Shown here: one piece after another, positions 7,373 through 15,293 of the stretch
Position numbering within the stretch: position 1 is the stretch's first letter
Layout of the letters: every line of letters starts with the position of its first letter
NCBI GenBank assembly: GCA_003133265.1
Contig: PKWQ01000385.1
Coordinates: 1-32,984, forward strand
Length of the DNA stretch: 32,984 nt
Direction: 5' to 3'
Origin: Acetobacteraceae bacterium
GTDB lineage: Bacteria > Pseudomonadota > Alphaproteobacteria > Acetobacterales > Acetobacteraceae
Notes under the pieces: model-generated
Told to the model about the DNA's origin: nothing
Seen by the model: only the letters and a program-made list of their open reading frames with translations
The model's database searches: none
Translations under genes and position numbers: made by a program

Positions 7373-8340
7373 CAGCCGGCCAGCCGCGCGCGCTCGCGCA
7401 CCAGCGCCAGCACCGTGCGGCAGATCGGCAGTTCCTGCCCGACCATCTCGCCCAGTTCCACCACGGCGCCGAGCAGGGCGTCGATCTCCATCGGCCGGCC
7501 GCGTTCCAGGTCCTGCAACATCGACGTCTTATGCACGCCGACCTCGGCCGCGCCGTCGATGCGCTTCTCCACATCGATGGCGAAGCGGATGCCCAGCGCC
7601 TCGGCCACCGCCTTGCCTTCCAGCATCATCGCCTTGGTCACCGCGCGCACCTCCGGCTGGCCGGTGATGCGGTCGAGCGTGGAGGTGGTCAGCGCGGAGA
7701 TCGGGTTGAACGCGAGATTGCCCCATAGTTTCACCCAGATCTCGTCACGGATGCGCGGACGCACCGGCGCCTTGAGCCCGGCGGCGATCAGCGCCTTGGA
7801 CAGCGCCTCGATCCGGGGGCTGCGGCTGCCGTCGGGCTCGCCGAGGCTGAAACGGTCGCCGTAGGTGTGCTCGATCACCCCGGGCGCGATCACCTCGGCC
7901 GCCGGATAGACCACCGAGCCGATCGCCTGGCTCGGCGGCAGGATGTCCCACAGGTCACCATTTGGATCGACGCTGTGCACGCGGCGGTCGCGCCACGGAC
8001 CTTCCAGGCCATAGAAATACCAGTACGGCACGCCGTTGATGCCGGTCACCAGCGCCGTTTCCGGCCCCATCATCTTGGCGATCTCGGGCGCGGCCGACGG
8101 CAGGGAGTGCGCCTTGAGCGTGACCACGACATAGTCCTGCACCCCCGCCTGCCCGGCATCCGCCAGGCAGGTCGGATGGACGACGACGGTGCCCGCGTCG
8201 CTCTTCAACGTCACCCCGTTGGCCTGCATCGCGGCGAGATGCGGGCCACGGGCGATGAAGGTGACGTCCGCCCCCGCCTGGGCCAGCTTCACCCCCAGCA
8301 GGCCGCCGATGGCGCCCGCGCCGAAGATGGCGATCTTCAT
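7366..8340 (-). CDS. 2-dehydropantoate 2-reductase family protein (PanE/ApbA-like)
   Basis: The 324-residue NADPH-dependent dehydrogenase has the Rossmann loop GAGAIGG at residues 7-13, the catalytic Lys region EIWVKLWGNLAFNPISAL, and a C-terminal all-helical domain with the family motif TSMLQDLERGRPMEID. Family members reduce ketopantoate to pantoate for CoA synthesis, but many paralogues act on other 2-keto acids. The ATG overlaps the stop codon of the upstream acyl-CoA synthetase (ATGA), so the two should be translationally coupled. That pairing argues for a catabolic or CoA-linked paralogue as much as for pantothenate synthesis. I left the symbol blank for this reason. Confidence 0.85.
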   Translation of the reverse strand: MKIAIFGAGAIGGLLGVKLAQAGADVTFIARGPHLAAMQANGVTLKSDAGTVVVHPTCLADAGQAGVQDYVVVTLKAHSLPSAAPEIAKMMGPETALVTGINGVPYWYFYGLEGPWRDRRVHSVDPNGDLWDILPPSQAIGSVVYPAAEVIAPGVIEHTYGDRFSLGEPDGSRSPRIEALSKALIAAGLKAPVRPRIRDEIWVKLWGNLAFNPISALTTSTLDRITGQPEVRAVTKAMMLEGKAVAEALGIRFAIDVEKRIDGAAEVGVHKTSMLQDLERGRPMEIDALLGAVVELGEMVGQELPICRTVLALVRERARLAGCY

Positions 8341-9884
8341 GCCGTCAGCCCCAGCTTCTCGGCCAACCCGATGCGCATCGCCTTGCCGGTGGCACCCTTT
8401 GGGATCTCCTTCAGGAAGACGATTTTGCGTGGCACCTTGAAGGCAGCGAGGCGCTTGCCGGCGAAGTCGCGCAATTCATGGTCGGTGACGCTCTGGCCCT
8501 CGCGCAGCACGATGGCGGCCGCGACCTCCTCGCCCAGCTTGTCGTGCGGCAGGGCGAAGGTCAGCGCCTGCTCCACCGCCGGATGGTCGAGCAGTACGGT
8601 ATCCACCTCGATCGGGCTGACCTTCTCGCCGCCACGGTTGATCAGCTCCTTCAGCCGCCCGGTCAGGCGCAGATAGCCGTCCGGGTCCAGATAGCCCTGG
8701 TCGCCGGTGCGGAACCAGCCATTGCTGAAGGCCGTGGCGTTGGCGGACGGGTTGTTCTCGTAGCCGGCGGTGACGTTGCGGCCGCGAATGACCACCTCGC
8801 CCAGATCGCCGGCGGGCTGGATGTTGCCCGCCTCGTCCATGATGGCGATCTCCGGCCCGGCGGCGAGGCCGACGGCACCGGGGAAATGCGGGCGCGGTGG
8901 CAGCGGGTTGGAGGCCATCTGGTGCGCCGCCTCGGTCATGCCGTACGCCTCGATCAGCGGCACGCCGAAAGCCTGCTCCACCGCCTGCATCACCTGCGGC
9001 GGCAGCGAGGCGGACGACGAGCGGATGAAGCGCAGCCGGCCCCGGGCGATGATCTCCTTGTTGCGCGCGGCAAGGCCGTGGATCGCCTGATGCATGGTCG
9101 GCACGGCGGTGTACCAGGTGGGCTTCACCTCGTCGAACCAGGCGAAGAAGCGGAAGGCATTGAAACCCGGCGTGCAGGAGACCGCGGCACCCGCGGCGAT
9201 CGAGGACAATGTCGCGGCGATCAGGCCATGGATATGAAACAACGGCATGATGTTGAGGCACACGTCATCCGGCGTCAGCGCCAGGCTCTCGGCAACATTG
9301 TAGGCCGACGCGGTGATGTTGATCTGGCGCAGCGGCACGATCTTCGGGCGCGAGGTGGTGCCGGACGTATGCAGCACCAGCGCCACGTCCTCCGCCGCCG
9401 CCGGGCCGGGATGGGCGGCAGCCCCGGACAGCGGCGATGCCGGGGCCAGGGTGAAGCCGCCGGCCGGGCCGGCCGCGTCCACAACCAGCTCGATCACCGG
9501 AATGGCGCGCGCGGCGGCGACCGCGCGGGCGGGGCTCTCCATGCCCTGCTGAATGACCAGCGCCTTGGCGTTCAGATCGGAGAGGTAGAAATCGAACTCT
9601 TCCGATTTGTAGGCCGGGTTGAGCGGCGCGGTGGTGGCGCCGGCGGCGATGGCGATGAAGCCGGCCGCCATCTCCGGCCCGTTCGGCAGTACCATGGCCA
9701 CGCGGTCGTTGCGGCCGATGCCGAAGCGGTTGAGATCGGCGATGGTGCGGCTGGCCAGCGCTCGAAGGCCGCCATGGGTCAGCCACGGCCGGCCGGGCGC
9801 ACCGATGGCGGGTGCGGCCTCCGCTCCACGCGCGAGCAGCGCCAGAACCGTATCGGCGGGATAGTGGGTCAAGCCGGCCTCCAT
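8337..9884 (-). CDS. acyl-CoA synthetase resembling oxalate-CoA ligase
   Basis: The 515-residue ANL-superfamily ligase forms an acyl-AMP and then an acyl-CoA. Motifs in order are the P-loop-like LHTSGTTSRPK (171-181), PLFHIHG, RSSSASLPP and EAYGMTEAAHQM (about 312-323). GYLRLTGRLKELINRGGEKVSP follows, and the catalytic Lys lies in GATGKAMRI near the C-terminus. The combination TSGTTSRPK-VPL, RSSSASL and AYGMTEA-H-M-SNPLP is what I recall from plant AAE3 and yeast Pcs60 oxalate-CoA ligases, so oxalate is a reasonable guess for the substrate. I chose the ATG giving MEAGLTHYPAD; upstream codons in the ORF run into intergenic DNA. The gene is coupled by a 4-bp overlap to the PanE-like gene. The substrate needs an assay. 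Confidence 0.85.
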   Translation of the reverse strand: MEAGLTHYPADTVLALLARGAEAAPAIGAPGRPWLTHGGLRALASRTIADLNRFGIGRNDRVAMVLPNGPEMAAGFIAIAAGATTAPLNPAYKSEEFDFYLSDLNAKALVIQQGMESPARAVAAARAIPVIELVVDAAGPAGGFTLAPASPLSGAAAHPGPAAAEDVALVLHTSGTTSRPKIVPLRQINITASAYNVAESLALTPDDVCLNIMPLFHIHGLIAATLSSIAAGAAVSCTPGFNAFRFFAWFDEVKPTWYTAVPTMHQAIHGLAARNKEIIARGRLRFIRSSSASLPPQVMQAVEQAFGVPLIEAYGMTEAAHQMASNPLPPRPHFPGAVGLAAGPEIAIMDEAGNIQPAGDLGEVVIRGRNVTAGYENNPSANATAFSNGWFRTGDQGYLDPDGYLRLTGRLKELINRGGEKVSPIEVDTVLLDHPAVEQALTFALPHDKLGEEVAAAIVLREGQSVTDHELRDFAGKRLAAFKVPRKIVFLKEIPKGATGKAMRIGLAEKLGLTA

Positions 9885-9966
9885 TGATGGATCATCGCAC
9901 GTTGCCAAAGCATGAAGCGAGGAGGCTGGCAAGACGCAAGCCGGGGGCGCGGCTACACTCAGACGC

Positions 9967-10647
9967 ATGACCGATTCGCGCGCCACCTCGGAAACCGCGC
10001 TGTACGCGACGGTGAAGGATTTCCTGACCGCCCAGGGGTTCGAAGTGAAGGGCGAGATTCACGGCTGCGACATCGTCGCGGTGCGCGCGGATCAGAAACC
10101 GATCCTGGTGATCGTGGAGCTGAAGCTCGGTTTCTCGTTGGAGCTGGTGTTGCAGGCGGTGGAGCGGATGCGCGCGGCGGACGCGGTCTGGCTGGCGGTG
10201 CCGGCCACCCGCCGGGGCCGCGACCGGGACCGGCGCGCGCACCGGCTGTGCCGGCTGCTCGGCCTCGGGCTGTTGACGGTGGGCGCGCGCGGTCTGGTGG
10301 AGGTTCTCGCCGAACCCGAACCCTACCGTCCCCGGCCCGACACCAAACAGCGCAAGCGGCTGCTGCGCGAGCACGCGGCGCGACGTGGCGACCCGACACC
10401 GGGCGGCTCGACCCGCCAGCCGATCATGACCGCCTACCGTCAGCAGGCGCTGGACTGCGCCGCCGCCCTGCAAGCCGGGCCGAAGCGTCCGCGCGATCTG
10501 CGCCCGTTCGCGCCGGATGCCGGCGGCATCCTGCTGCGCAACGTCTATGGCTGGTTCGAGCGCGCCGAGCGCGGCGTGTATCGGCTGACCGAAGCCGGCG
10601 AAGCCGCACTCAGCCGCTGGCCGCAATCCCTGCCCTCACGTTCTTAG
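9967..10647 (+). CDS. DUF2161-type PD-(D/E)XK nuclease-like protein with C-terminal winged helix
   Basis: The 226-residue protein has an N-terminal restriction-endonuclease-like core. E30 lies in VKGEIHG, D35 in GCDIVAV, and E51-L-K53 in IVELKLGF; together these form a plausible metal-binding D-(E)xK site. A basic middle part follows. The C-terminal part ending in NVYGWFERAERGVYRLTEAGEAAL looks like a winged-helix repeat. This matches what I know of DUF2161-family proteins (PD-(D/E)XK phosphodiesterase superfamily), whose role is not established. The ATG giving MTDSRATSETALY is the only good start. The gene is divergent from the acyl-CoA synthetase and its 3' end overlaps the convergent hydrolase gene by 12 bp. 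It is not next to a methylase or any recognisable defence gene. Confidence 0.72.
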   Translation: MTDSRATSETALYATVKDFLTAQGFEVKGEIHGCDIVAVRADQKPILVIVELKLGFSLELVLQAVERMRAADAVWLAVPATRRGRDRDRRAHRLCRLLGLGLLTVGARGLVEVLAEPEPYRPRPDTKQRKRLLREHAARRGDPTPGGSTRQPIMTAYRQQALDCAAALQAGPKRPRDLRPFAPDAGGILLRNVYGWFERAERGVYRLTEAGEAALSRWPQSLPSRS

Positions 10648-11442
10648 CTCGTCCAGAAAGCCTCGCAGCAGGGCCGAGCAGGTTTTGGCATGCGAGACCG
10701 GCAGGCCGTGCTTGGCGTGGCCGATGACATGCAGGCGGCCATTCGGCACGCGGTTCTTGAAATCGGCCATCACCGCCACCGGGATGAACGGCGAACTGTC
10801 CGGATGCAGCAGCAGCACCGGCGGTTGCAGCCCGCCGAGGCGCGGCACGAGGTCGGCGCCGACCAGCGCGGCGAGGCCTTGCAGCACCACCTCCGGACAG
10901 GTGCCGGCCTGCTGGGTTTCGTACCAGTGCCGTAGCGGCTCCGGGATGGCGCCATCGAAGAACCGCCCGCGCATCATGTGCGCCGACCAGCCCGCCATGC
11001 CGTCCCGGTCGATGATGTCCTTCCAGTCGCTCACCGACTGGATGGAGGCGCCGACATGCGCGCCGTTGCTGACGGCAAGCGTCGCCACCCGCTCCGGCGC
11101 GCGCAACGCGGCGGCGAGCGCCACCGTGCCGCCGATCGACTCGCCCATCAGATGCGCGCGCGCCAGCCCGGCCGCGTCCATCACCGCGAACAGATCGTCG
11201 GCCAGCATGTCCATGTCGAGCACGGTGCCCGGGCTCTGGCGCGACGACCTTCCGTGGCCGCGCATGTCGAAGCGCAGCACCCGGTAGCGGTCGATCAGCG
11301 CCGGCAGCCATTCCAGGAAAATGTCCTGGCAGGCACCGAGACCATGATGCAGCACCACCGTCTCCGGCGCCTCGACCCACGGCGGCGTCAGGTCGAGCAG
11401 CGTGTAGTCCAGCGTGCAGCCAGCCACCGTGAGCGTCGGCAT
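10636..11442 (-). CDS. alpha/beta-fold hydrolase
   Basis: The 268-residue single-domain alpha/beta hydrolase has the oxyanion motif LHHGLGA, a strand with DMRGHGRS, the nucleophile elbow GESIGG (Ser102), a likely acid Asp in LLHPDSSP and the catalytic His region GHAKHG. It resembles 3-oxoadipate enol-lactonase/esterase-like hydrolases, and the substrate is unknown. The ATG giving MPTLTVAGCTLDY is preceded by ggggaggga on the minus strand and is preferred over the 24-codon upstream extension in the ORF track. It is divergent from the TRAP transporter operon, sharing a 105-bp control region, so it may act on the transported compound or a derivative. That link is inference. Confidence 0.85.
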   Translation of the reverse strand: MPTLTVAGCTLDYTLLDLTPPWVEAPETVVLHHGLGACQDIFLEWLPALIDRYRVLRFDMRGHGRSSRQSPGTVLDMDMLADDLFAVMDAAGLARAHLMGESIGGTVALAAALRAPERVATLAVSNGAHVGASIQSVSDWKDIIDRDGMAGWSAHMMRGRFFDGAIPEPLRHWYETQQAGTCPEVVLQGLAALVGADLVPRLGGLQPPVLLLHPDSSPFIPVAVMADFKNRVPNGRLHVIGHAKHGLPVSHAKTCSALLRGFLDELRT

Positions 11443-11460
11443 GTGGTCCCTCCCCCTGCG

Positions 11461-11474
11461 GTCGTGCAAACGAC
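11461..11474. promoter_or_regulatory. palindrome upstream of the TRAP operon promoter, possible operator
   Basis: The sequence gtcgt-gcaa-acgac is a perfect 5-4-5 inverted repeat. It ends 3 bp before the -35 element of the TRAP promoter and lies 19 bp upstream of the divergent hydrolase start. Its position fits a regulator site, but it is short and no regulator gene is nearby. Confidence 0.35.
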
Positions 11475-11477
11475 ACG

Positions 11478-11505
11478 TTGCCACGTTCCCGCGCGCCGTT
11501 ATGAT
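11478..11505 (+). promoter_or_regulatory. sigma70-type promoter for the TRAP transporter operon
   Basis: TTGCCA and TATGAT are separated by 16 bp, upstream of the ribosome binding site ggggaga and the GTG start at 11548. The -10 and -35 elements match the consensus at five of six positions each. This is the most readable promoter I found in the window. Confidence 0.6.
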
Positions 11506-11547
11506 CCGCGCCAAGCATCAATCAAGATAGCATGGGGAGACAGAGAC

Positions 11548-12588
11548 GTGACCGCAGACCATTCCACACGACCGGGCGCGATCATCACCAGTTCGCGGCG
11601 CGGCATCATCAAGGCCACCGGCGGTCTGGCGGCAATTCTCGCGCTGGGCAAGGCGCCCGCCTTCGCGCAGGCCCAGCCGAGAAAGATGGATTTCGCCCAC
11701 ATCAACGCACCGCCGGAAAGTGCCGCGGTGTGGTTCGACTGGTTCTCCAAGCAAGTGACCAGCCGCACCAATGGCGAATTGCAGGTCACCTTCCATGGCA
11801 GCACGCTGCTGGCCAAGGAAATGGACATCATGAACGCGGTGAAGGCCGGCAACATCGCCATCGGCAACCCCGCCGGCGCGTCGGCCACGGTGTTTCCGGA
11901 GATGGGCGTCTTCCTGGTGCCCTATCTGATCAGCAGCTACGACCAAGCCTACAAGATGTTCAACGGCACCGTCGGCGACCAGCTGGACAAGACCTTCCAG
12001 CAGAAATACGGCCTGAAGACGCTGTGCTTCTTCGATTACGGCTTCCGCCATTTCTGGAACAATCGCCGGCCGATCGTCGAACCCAAGGATCTGCGCGGAC
12101 TGAAGATGCGCGCGCAGCTGTCGAAGATCTTCGCCGACACGATCAACGGGCTGGGCGGCGTCGCGGTGCCGATGGCCTGGTCGGAAGTGATCACCGCGGC
12201 ACAGCAGGGCGTCATCGACGGCGCCGATCTGCCGGTGGTGAATATGGTGCCGTTGAAGGCGTACGAGGTCTCCAAGTATTTCTCGATGACCTTCCACAAC
12301 TACGCGCCGACCGTGAACACGATGAATCTCGGCATCTGGAACAGCCTGAAGCCCGAGCATCAGAAGCTGTTCCTGGATTTGTCGCGCGCGGCGCAGGAGG
12401 GCATCCGCAAGGATACCGAGAGCGTGGACAATCTGGCCGCCGCCAAGGCGCAGCTGGAGCCGCGCGGCATGGCGGTGAACGCCGCCGATCTCGGCGCATT
12501 CAAGAAGGCGGCACAGGAGAAGATCTGGCCCGCCTACCAGAAGCAATACGCCGAGATGTGGGACGTCGTCGTCAAGAACGCGGGCTGA
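11548..12588 (+). CDS. dctP: TRAP transporter solute-binding protein, DctP family, Tat-exported
   Basis: The 346-residue periplasmic binding protein belongs to a TRAP transporter for organic acids. The N-terminus carries a twin-arginine signal (SSRRGIIKATGG, a hydrophobic stretch, then APAFAQAQ with likely cleavage after FAQA). The mature part shows the DctP pattern: LAKEMDIMNAVKAGNIAIG, FWNNRRPIVEPKDLRGLKMR with the ligand-binding Arg, VPMAWSEVITAAQQGVIDGAD, and KAYEVSKYFSMT. The start is a GTG, 7 bases after ggggaga; the longer ORF in the track is an artefact of open frames over the hydrolase gene. It is followed at once by Q and M subunits. A Tat signal on a TRAP P-subunit suggests folding before export. 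The ligand is unknown. Confidence 0.93.
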   Translation: MTADHSTRPGAIITSSRRGIIKATGGLAAILALGKAPAFAQAQPRKMDFAHINAPPESAAVWFDWFSKQVTSRTNGELQVTFHGSTLLAKEMDIMNAVKAGNIAIGNPAGASATVFPEMGVFLVPYLISSYDQAYKMFNGTVGDQLDKTFQQKYGLKTLCFFDYGFRHFWNNRRPIVEPKDLRGLKMRAQLSKIFADTINGLGGVAVPMAWSEVITAAQQGVIDGADLPVVNMVPLKAYEVSKYFSMTFHNYAPTVNTMNLGIWNSLKPEHQKLFLDLSRAAQEGIRKDTESVDNLAAAKAQLEPRGMAVNAADLGAFKKAAQEKIWPAYQKQYAEMWDVVVKNAG

Positions 12589-12589
12589 G

Positions 12590-13123
12590 ATGGCGCTCGC
12601 AGCAGGCGGGACAGCCAGAAACATCGTCCGGCTGCTCCCGAAGATCCTGGTGGGCGCGCTGGTGCTGCTCGCCATCACGGTCATGCTGATCGGCGTGTTC
12701 CTGCGCTACGTGATGGTGCCGATCACCGACTGGATGGACGTCGATCCGATCAACTTCTTCTGGGTGGAGGAGGTTGGCGAGCTGCTGCTGGCCTGGCTGA
12801 CGCTGACCGGGGCCGCCATCGGCATCGCCGAGCGCAGCCACTTCACCCTGACGATCCTGACGCACCACCTGCCGCCGGCAGCACAGCGCGCGGTGCATGT
12901 ACTGACCCATGTGCTGATCGCGGCCTTCGGCGGCGTGCTGGCCTATCTCGCGCTGCAAGTGGCGCGGCTGAACGTCGATCTCGCTTCTCCGGCGCTGGAG
13001 ATCAGCGTGGCATGGCTCTACGTCGCCGCGATCGTCGGCGGACTGCTGATGGTGCCGTACGCACTGGTTGCCGCGATCGGCCCCGTTGGGGTCGGCCACA
13101 CTCCTGCCGACGTAAGGGAGTAG
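12590..13123 (+). CDS. dctQ: TRAP transporter small permease, DctQ family
   Basis: The 177-residue inner-membrane protein has four predicted membrane helices (about 15-37, 60-80, 97-118 and 138-160). Family features are the FLRYVM segment after helix 1 and WVEEVGELLLAWLTLTGAAIGIAERSHFTL around helix 2, typical of DctQ. It acts with the M subunit to form the sodium-driven TRAP permease. The ATG lies 1 bp after the dctP stop. The protein ends 3 bp before the M subunit start, so the three genes form one operon. Confidence 0.92.
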   Translation: MALAAGGTARNIVRLLPKILVGALVLLAITVMLIGVFLRYVMVPITDWMDVDPINFFWVEEVGELLLAWLTLTGAAIGIAERSHFTLTILTHHLPPAAQRAVHVLTHVLIAAFGGVLAYLALQVARLNVDLASPALEISVAWLYVAAIVGGLLMVPYALVAAIGPVGVGHTPADVRE

Positions 13124-13126
13124 ACT

Positions 13127-14410
13127 TTGGTCCTGACCGTCACCGCGCTCGTTTTCATCGGGCTGCTGATGCTGTCGATGCCGATCGTGTTCTCGCTCGG
13201 CATCTCCGCCCTGGTCGGGCTGGTGCTGTCGGGCGTGCCGATGCAGCAACTGGCATCCTCGCTGGTCGGCGCATCGCAGAACTGGGTGCTGCTCGCCATC
13301 CCCTCGTTCGTGTTCGCCGGCAGCCTGATGGAACGCTGCGGCATGTCCAACGCGCTGGTGGAACTGGCGCGCGCCATGGTCGGCTGGCTGCGCGGCGGGC
13401 TCGGCATGTCGGTGATCGTGGTGTCGTATTTCTTCTCCGACATCTGCGGCTCCAAGATGGCGGAGGTCTCGGCACTCGGCTCGGCGCTGGTGCCGCCGCT
13501 GAAGCGGGCGGGCTACCGGGCGGAGGACGCGGCATCGCTGATCGCCGCCGGCACCGCGATGGGCATGCTGGTGCCTCCGGCGATCTTCATGATCGTGATC
13601 TCGGCGGTGACCAACCAGTCCACGGTGGCGCTGTTCCTGGCCGGCTTCATCCCGGCGGCGGTGATCGGGGTATGCCTGTGCCTGCTGGTACTGGTCCAGG
13701 CGCATATCCTGGGCTGGCCCAAGGATTCGAAGCCGAGTTGGGCCCGGCTGGGCCATGCGGCGCGCCATGCGACGGTGCCGATGGTCATTCCGGTGGTGAT
13801 CCTGGGCGGCTTCTACATCGGCGCCTTCACCGCGACCGAGGCCGGGGCGATCGTCGCGCTGTATTCGCTGCTGGCGGCGAAGCTGTATTACCGCAACGTC
13901 TCCTGGCGCGACGTCGGCCACATCGCCTACGAGAGCGGGGTGATGACCGCCGCCGTGGTGTTCCTGCTCGCGGTCGCCACGGTGTTCCAGTACCTGATGG
14001 GCATCTCCGGCGTGCCGGTGCTGCTGGGCGAGCTGCTGGCGCCGCTGCAATCCTCGCACTGGCTGTTCCTGGTCGGCGTGGCAGCCATGACCATGCTGTT
14101 CGGCATGGTGCTGGAAGGGCTGCCGGCGGCGGTGGTGCTGATCCCCGTGGTGTTTCCGATCGCGGTCAAGATGGGCATCCATCCGATCCATTTCGACATC
14201 GTGCAGACGGCGGCGGTCGGCATCGGGCTGTTCCTGCCGCCGATGGGGGTCGGGCTGCTGATGGCGCTGCGCTTCGCCGAGGTGTCGGTGTTCCAGCACG
14301 CCAAATATTACTGGCCGTACCTGCTGGCGCTGCTGGCCGGGCTGATGCTGATCATCTGCATCCCCGAACTGTCGCTGTTCCTGCCGCGCAGCGCCGGCTT
14401 CGTGCGGTAG
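13127..14410 (+). CDS. dctM: TRAP transporter large permease, DctM family
   Basis: The 427-residue polytopic inner-membrane protein is the main transport subunit. It shows DctM signatures such as AIPSFVFAGSLMERCGMSNALVELA, DICGSKMAEVSALGSALVPPLKRAGY, AAGTAMGMLVPPAIFMIV and the C-terminal FLPPMGVGLLMAL. About a dozen hydrophobic helices are visible. The start is a TTG at 13127 with gggag 6 bases upstream, directly after the dctQ stop. ATG starts further in would remove the first helix. Length is normal. A long open frame on the opposite strand is a codon-bias shadow. Confidence 0.94.
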   Translation: MVLTVTALVFIGLLMLSMPIVFSLGISALVGLVLSGVPMQQLASSLVGASQNWVLLAIPSFVFAGSLMERCGMSNALVELARAMVGWLRGGLGMSVIVVSYFFSDICGSKMAEVSALGSALVPPLKRAGYRAEDAASLIAAGTAMGMLVPPAIFMIVISAVTNQSTVALFLAGFIPAAVIGVCLCLLVLVQAHILGWPKDSKPSWARLGHAARHATVPMVIPVVILGGFYIGAFTATEAGAIVALYSLLAAKLYYRNVSWRDVGHIAYESGVMTAAVVFLLAVATVFQYLMGISGVPVLLGELLAPLQSSHWLFLVGVAAMTMLFGMVLEGLPAAVVLIPVVFPIAVKMGIHPIHFDIVQTAAVGIGLFLPPMGVGLLMALRFAEVSVFQHAKYYWPYLLALLAGLMLIICIPELSLFLPRSAGFVR

Positions 14411-14497
14411 GCGCCGGTCCTGGGCATTTGTCTCTTGGCCATTCGTCCGGCGACCGCCACCACTGCCGGTCAGCCGTGTTGTCGTCGCCCGGCAATC

Positions 14498-15052
14498 CTA
14501 ATCGACGTCAGATAATAATACCGCATGGCTATGTGGTGGTGGCGCGGTCTCGCAGATAATGTCGCTGCTTCCTTCACTTCCTTCCGGCACGGCGACGATC
14601 CGCACTTTTTTGCCTACTCTTGTAACCACTCTGTCGTCCATGGCTTTCCCTTTTAGCGGGATCAGTGTGTACTTTACGTTCGTGGTCTCATCGATGAGGA
14701 GGTACCGACCGCCTTCCTTCACCATGGTTCCGGTGTATTGGAATGCTCCGGCGGGGAATCCTTGCAGGTTGGTTGGCGTGCCGCTGCTACCGCCCAGAAC
14801 GTGCGGCGCGCTTATCACTGGCGCGATCGGCGCATTCGATGGAACCGGGGCTTGCGGTATCGAAGGCTTTAAGGCGGGTACCGGGCTCATCGGCGTGCCA
14901 GGCCCGCCCAACGGACCCGCCGACAGCGCCATTTCAGGAACCAGCAAGGCGCTTGCCGCCACGATACCCAGCACGCCCACCATCATCAGCTTCGGGGCAA
15001 AGCGCCTCTGCGCTTGGCTCGGATCGCGCCAACCGGCTTTATCAATGCGCAT
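14498..15052 (-). CDS. exported or membrane-anchored protein, unknown
   Basis: The 184-residue protein has a hydrophobic segment at about 21-45 that may be a signal peptide (possible cleavage after ALSA) or an anchor. A Pro/Gly/Ala-rich linker follows, then a C-terminal domain with a beta-rich pattern: FQYTGTMVKEGGRYLLID, KYTLIPLKG, RVGKKVRIVAVPEG. That pattern looks like a small OB-fold-type module similar to DUF5818-like proteins, though I cannot confirm the family. The ATG giving MRIDKAG has gaggag 7 bases upstream. By eye the gene is less GC-rich and uses more AT-ending codons than its neighbours, which suggests transfer or weak selection. It converges with the TRAP operon and is divergent from the FAD oxidoreductase. 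Confidence 0.6.
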   Translation of the reverse strand: MRIDKAGWRDPSQAQRRFAPKLMMVGVLGIVAASALLVPEMALSAGPLGGPGTPMSPVPALKPSIPQAPVPSNAPIAPVISAPHVLGGSSGTPTNLQGFPAGAFQYTGTMVKEGGRYLLIDETTNVKYTLIPLKGKAMDDRVVTRVGKKVRIVAVPEGSEGSSDIICETAPPPHSHAVLLSDVD

Positions 15053-15293
15053 GGCATTTCTCCTCGGTTGAACAGCGACAACCCGATAGTAGGATCGCAG
15101 TAGCTAAGGGCAGTGTGGCGGTTTCTCGGAGATAAGTCTACGGCTTAGCAATGACCCTTGGCTCTGGCTGGGGTCGCCGGGCGATGCGAAATAGATATTG
15201 GCCATACCAGGCCGAACCTGTCATTTTCATATCAAAGAAGACCAGTCCGCTGCCGGGCGGCCAGCCGGTCAAAAAGAGCGCGTTGGAGGACAC

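Noticed and set aside
12572-14299. 575-aa minus-strand ORF opposite dctQ and dctM
   Set aside because: It is a shadow of the membrane transporter genes; the His/Gln/Asp-rich composition is what antisense of hydrophobic codons gives.
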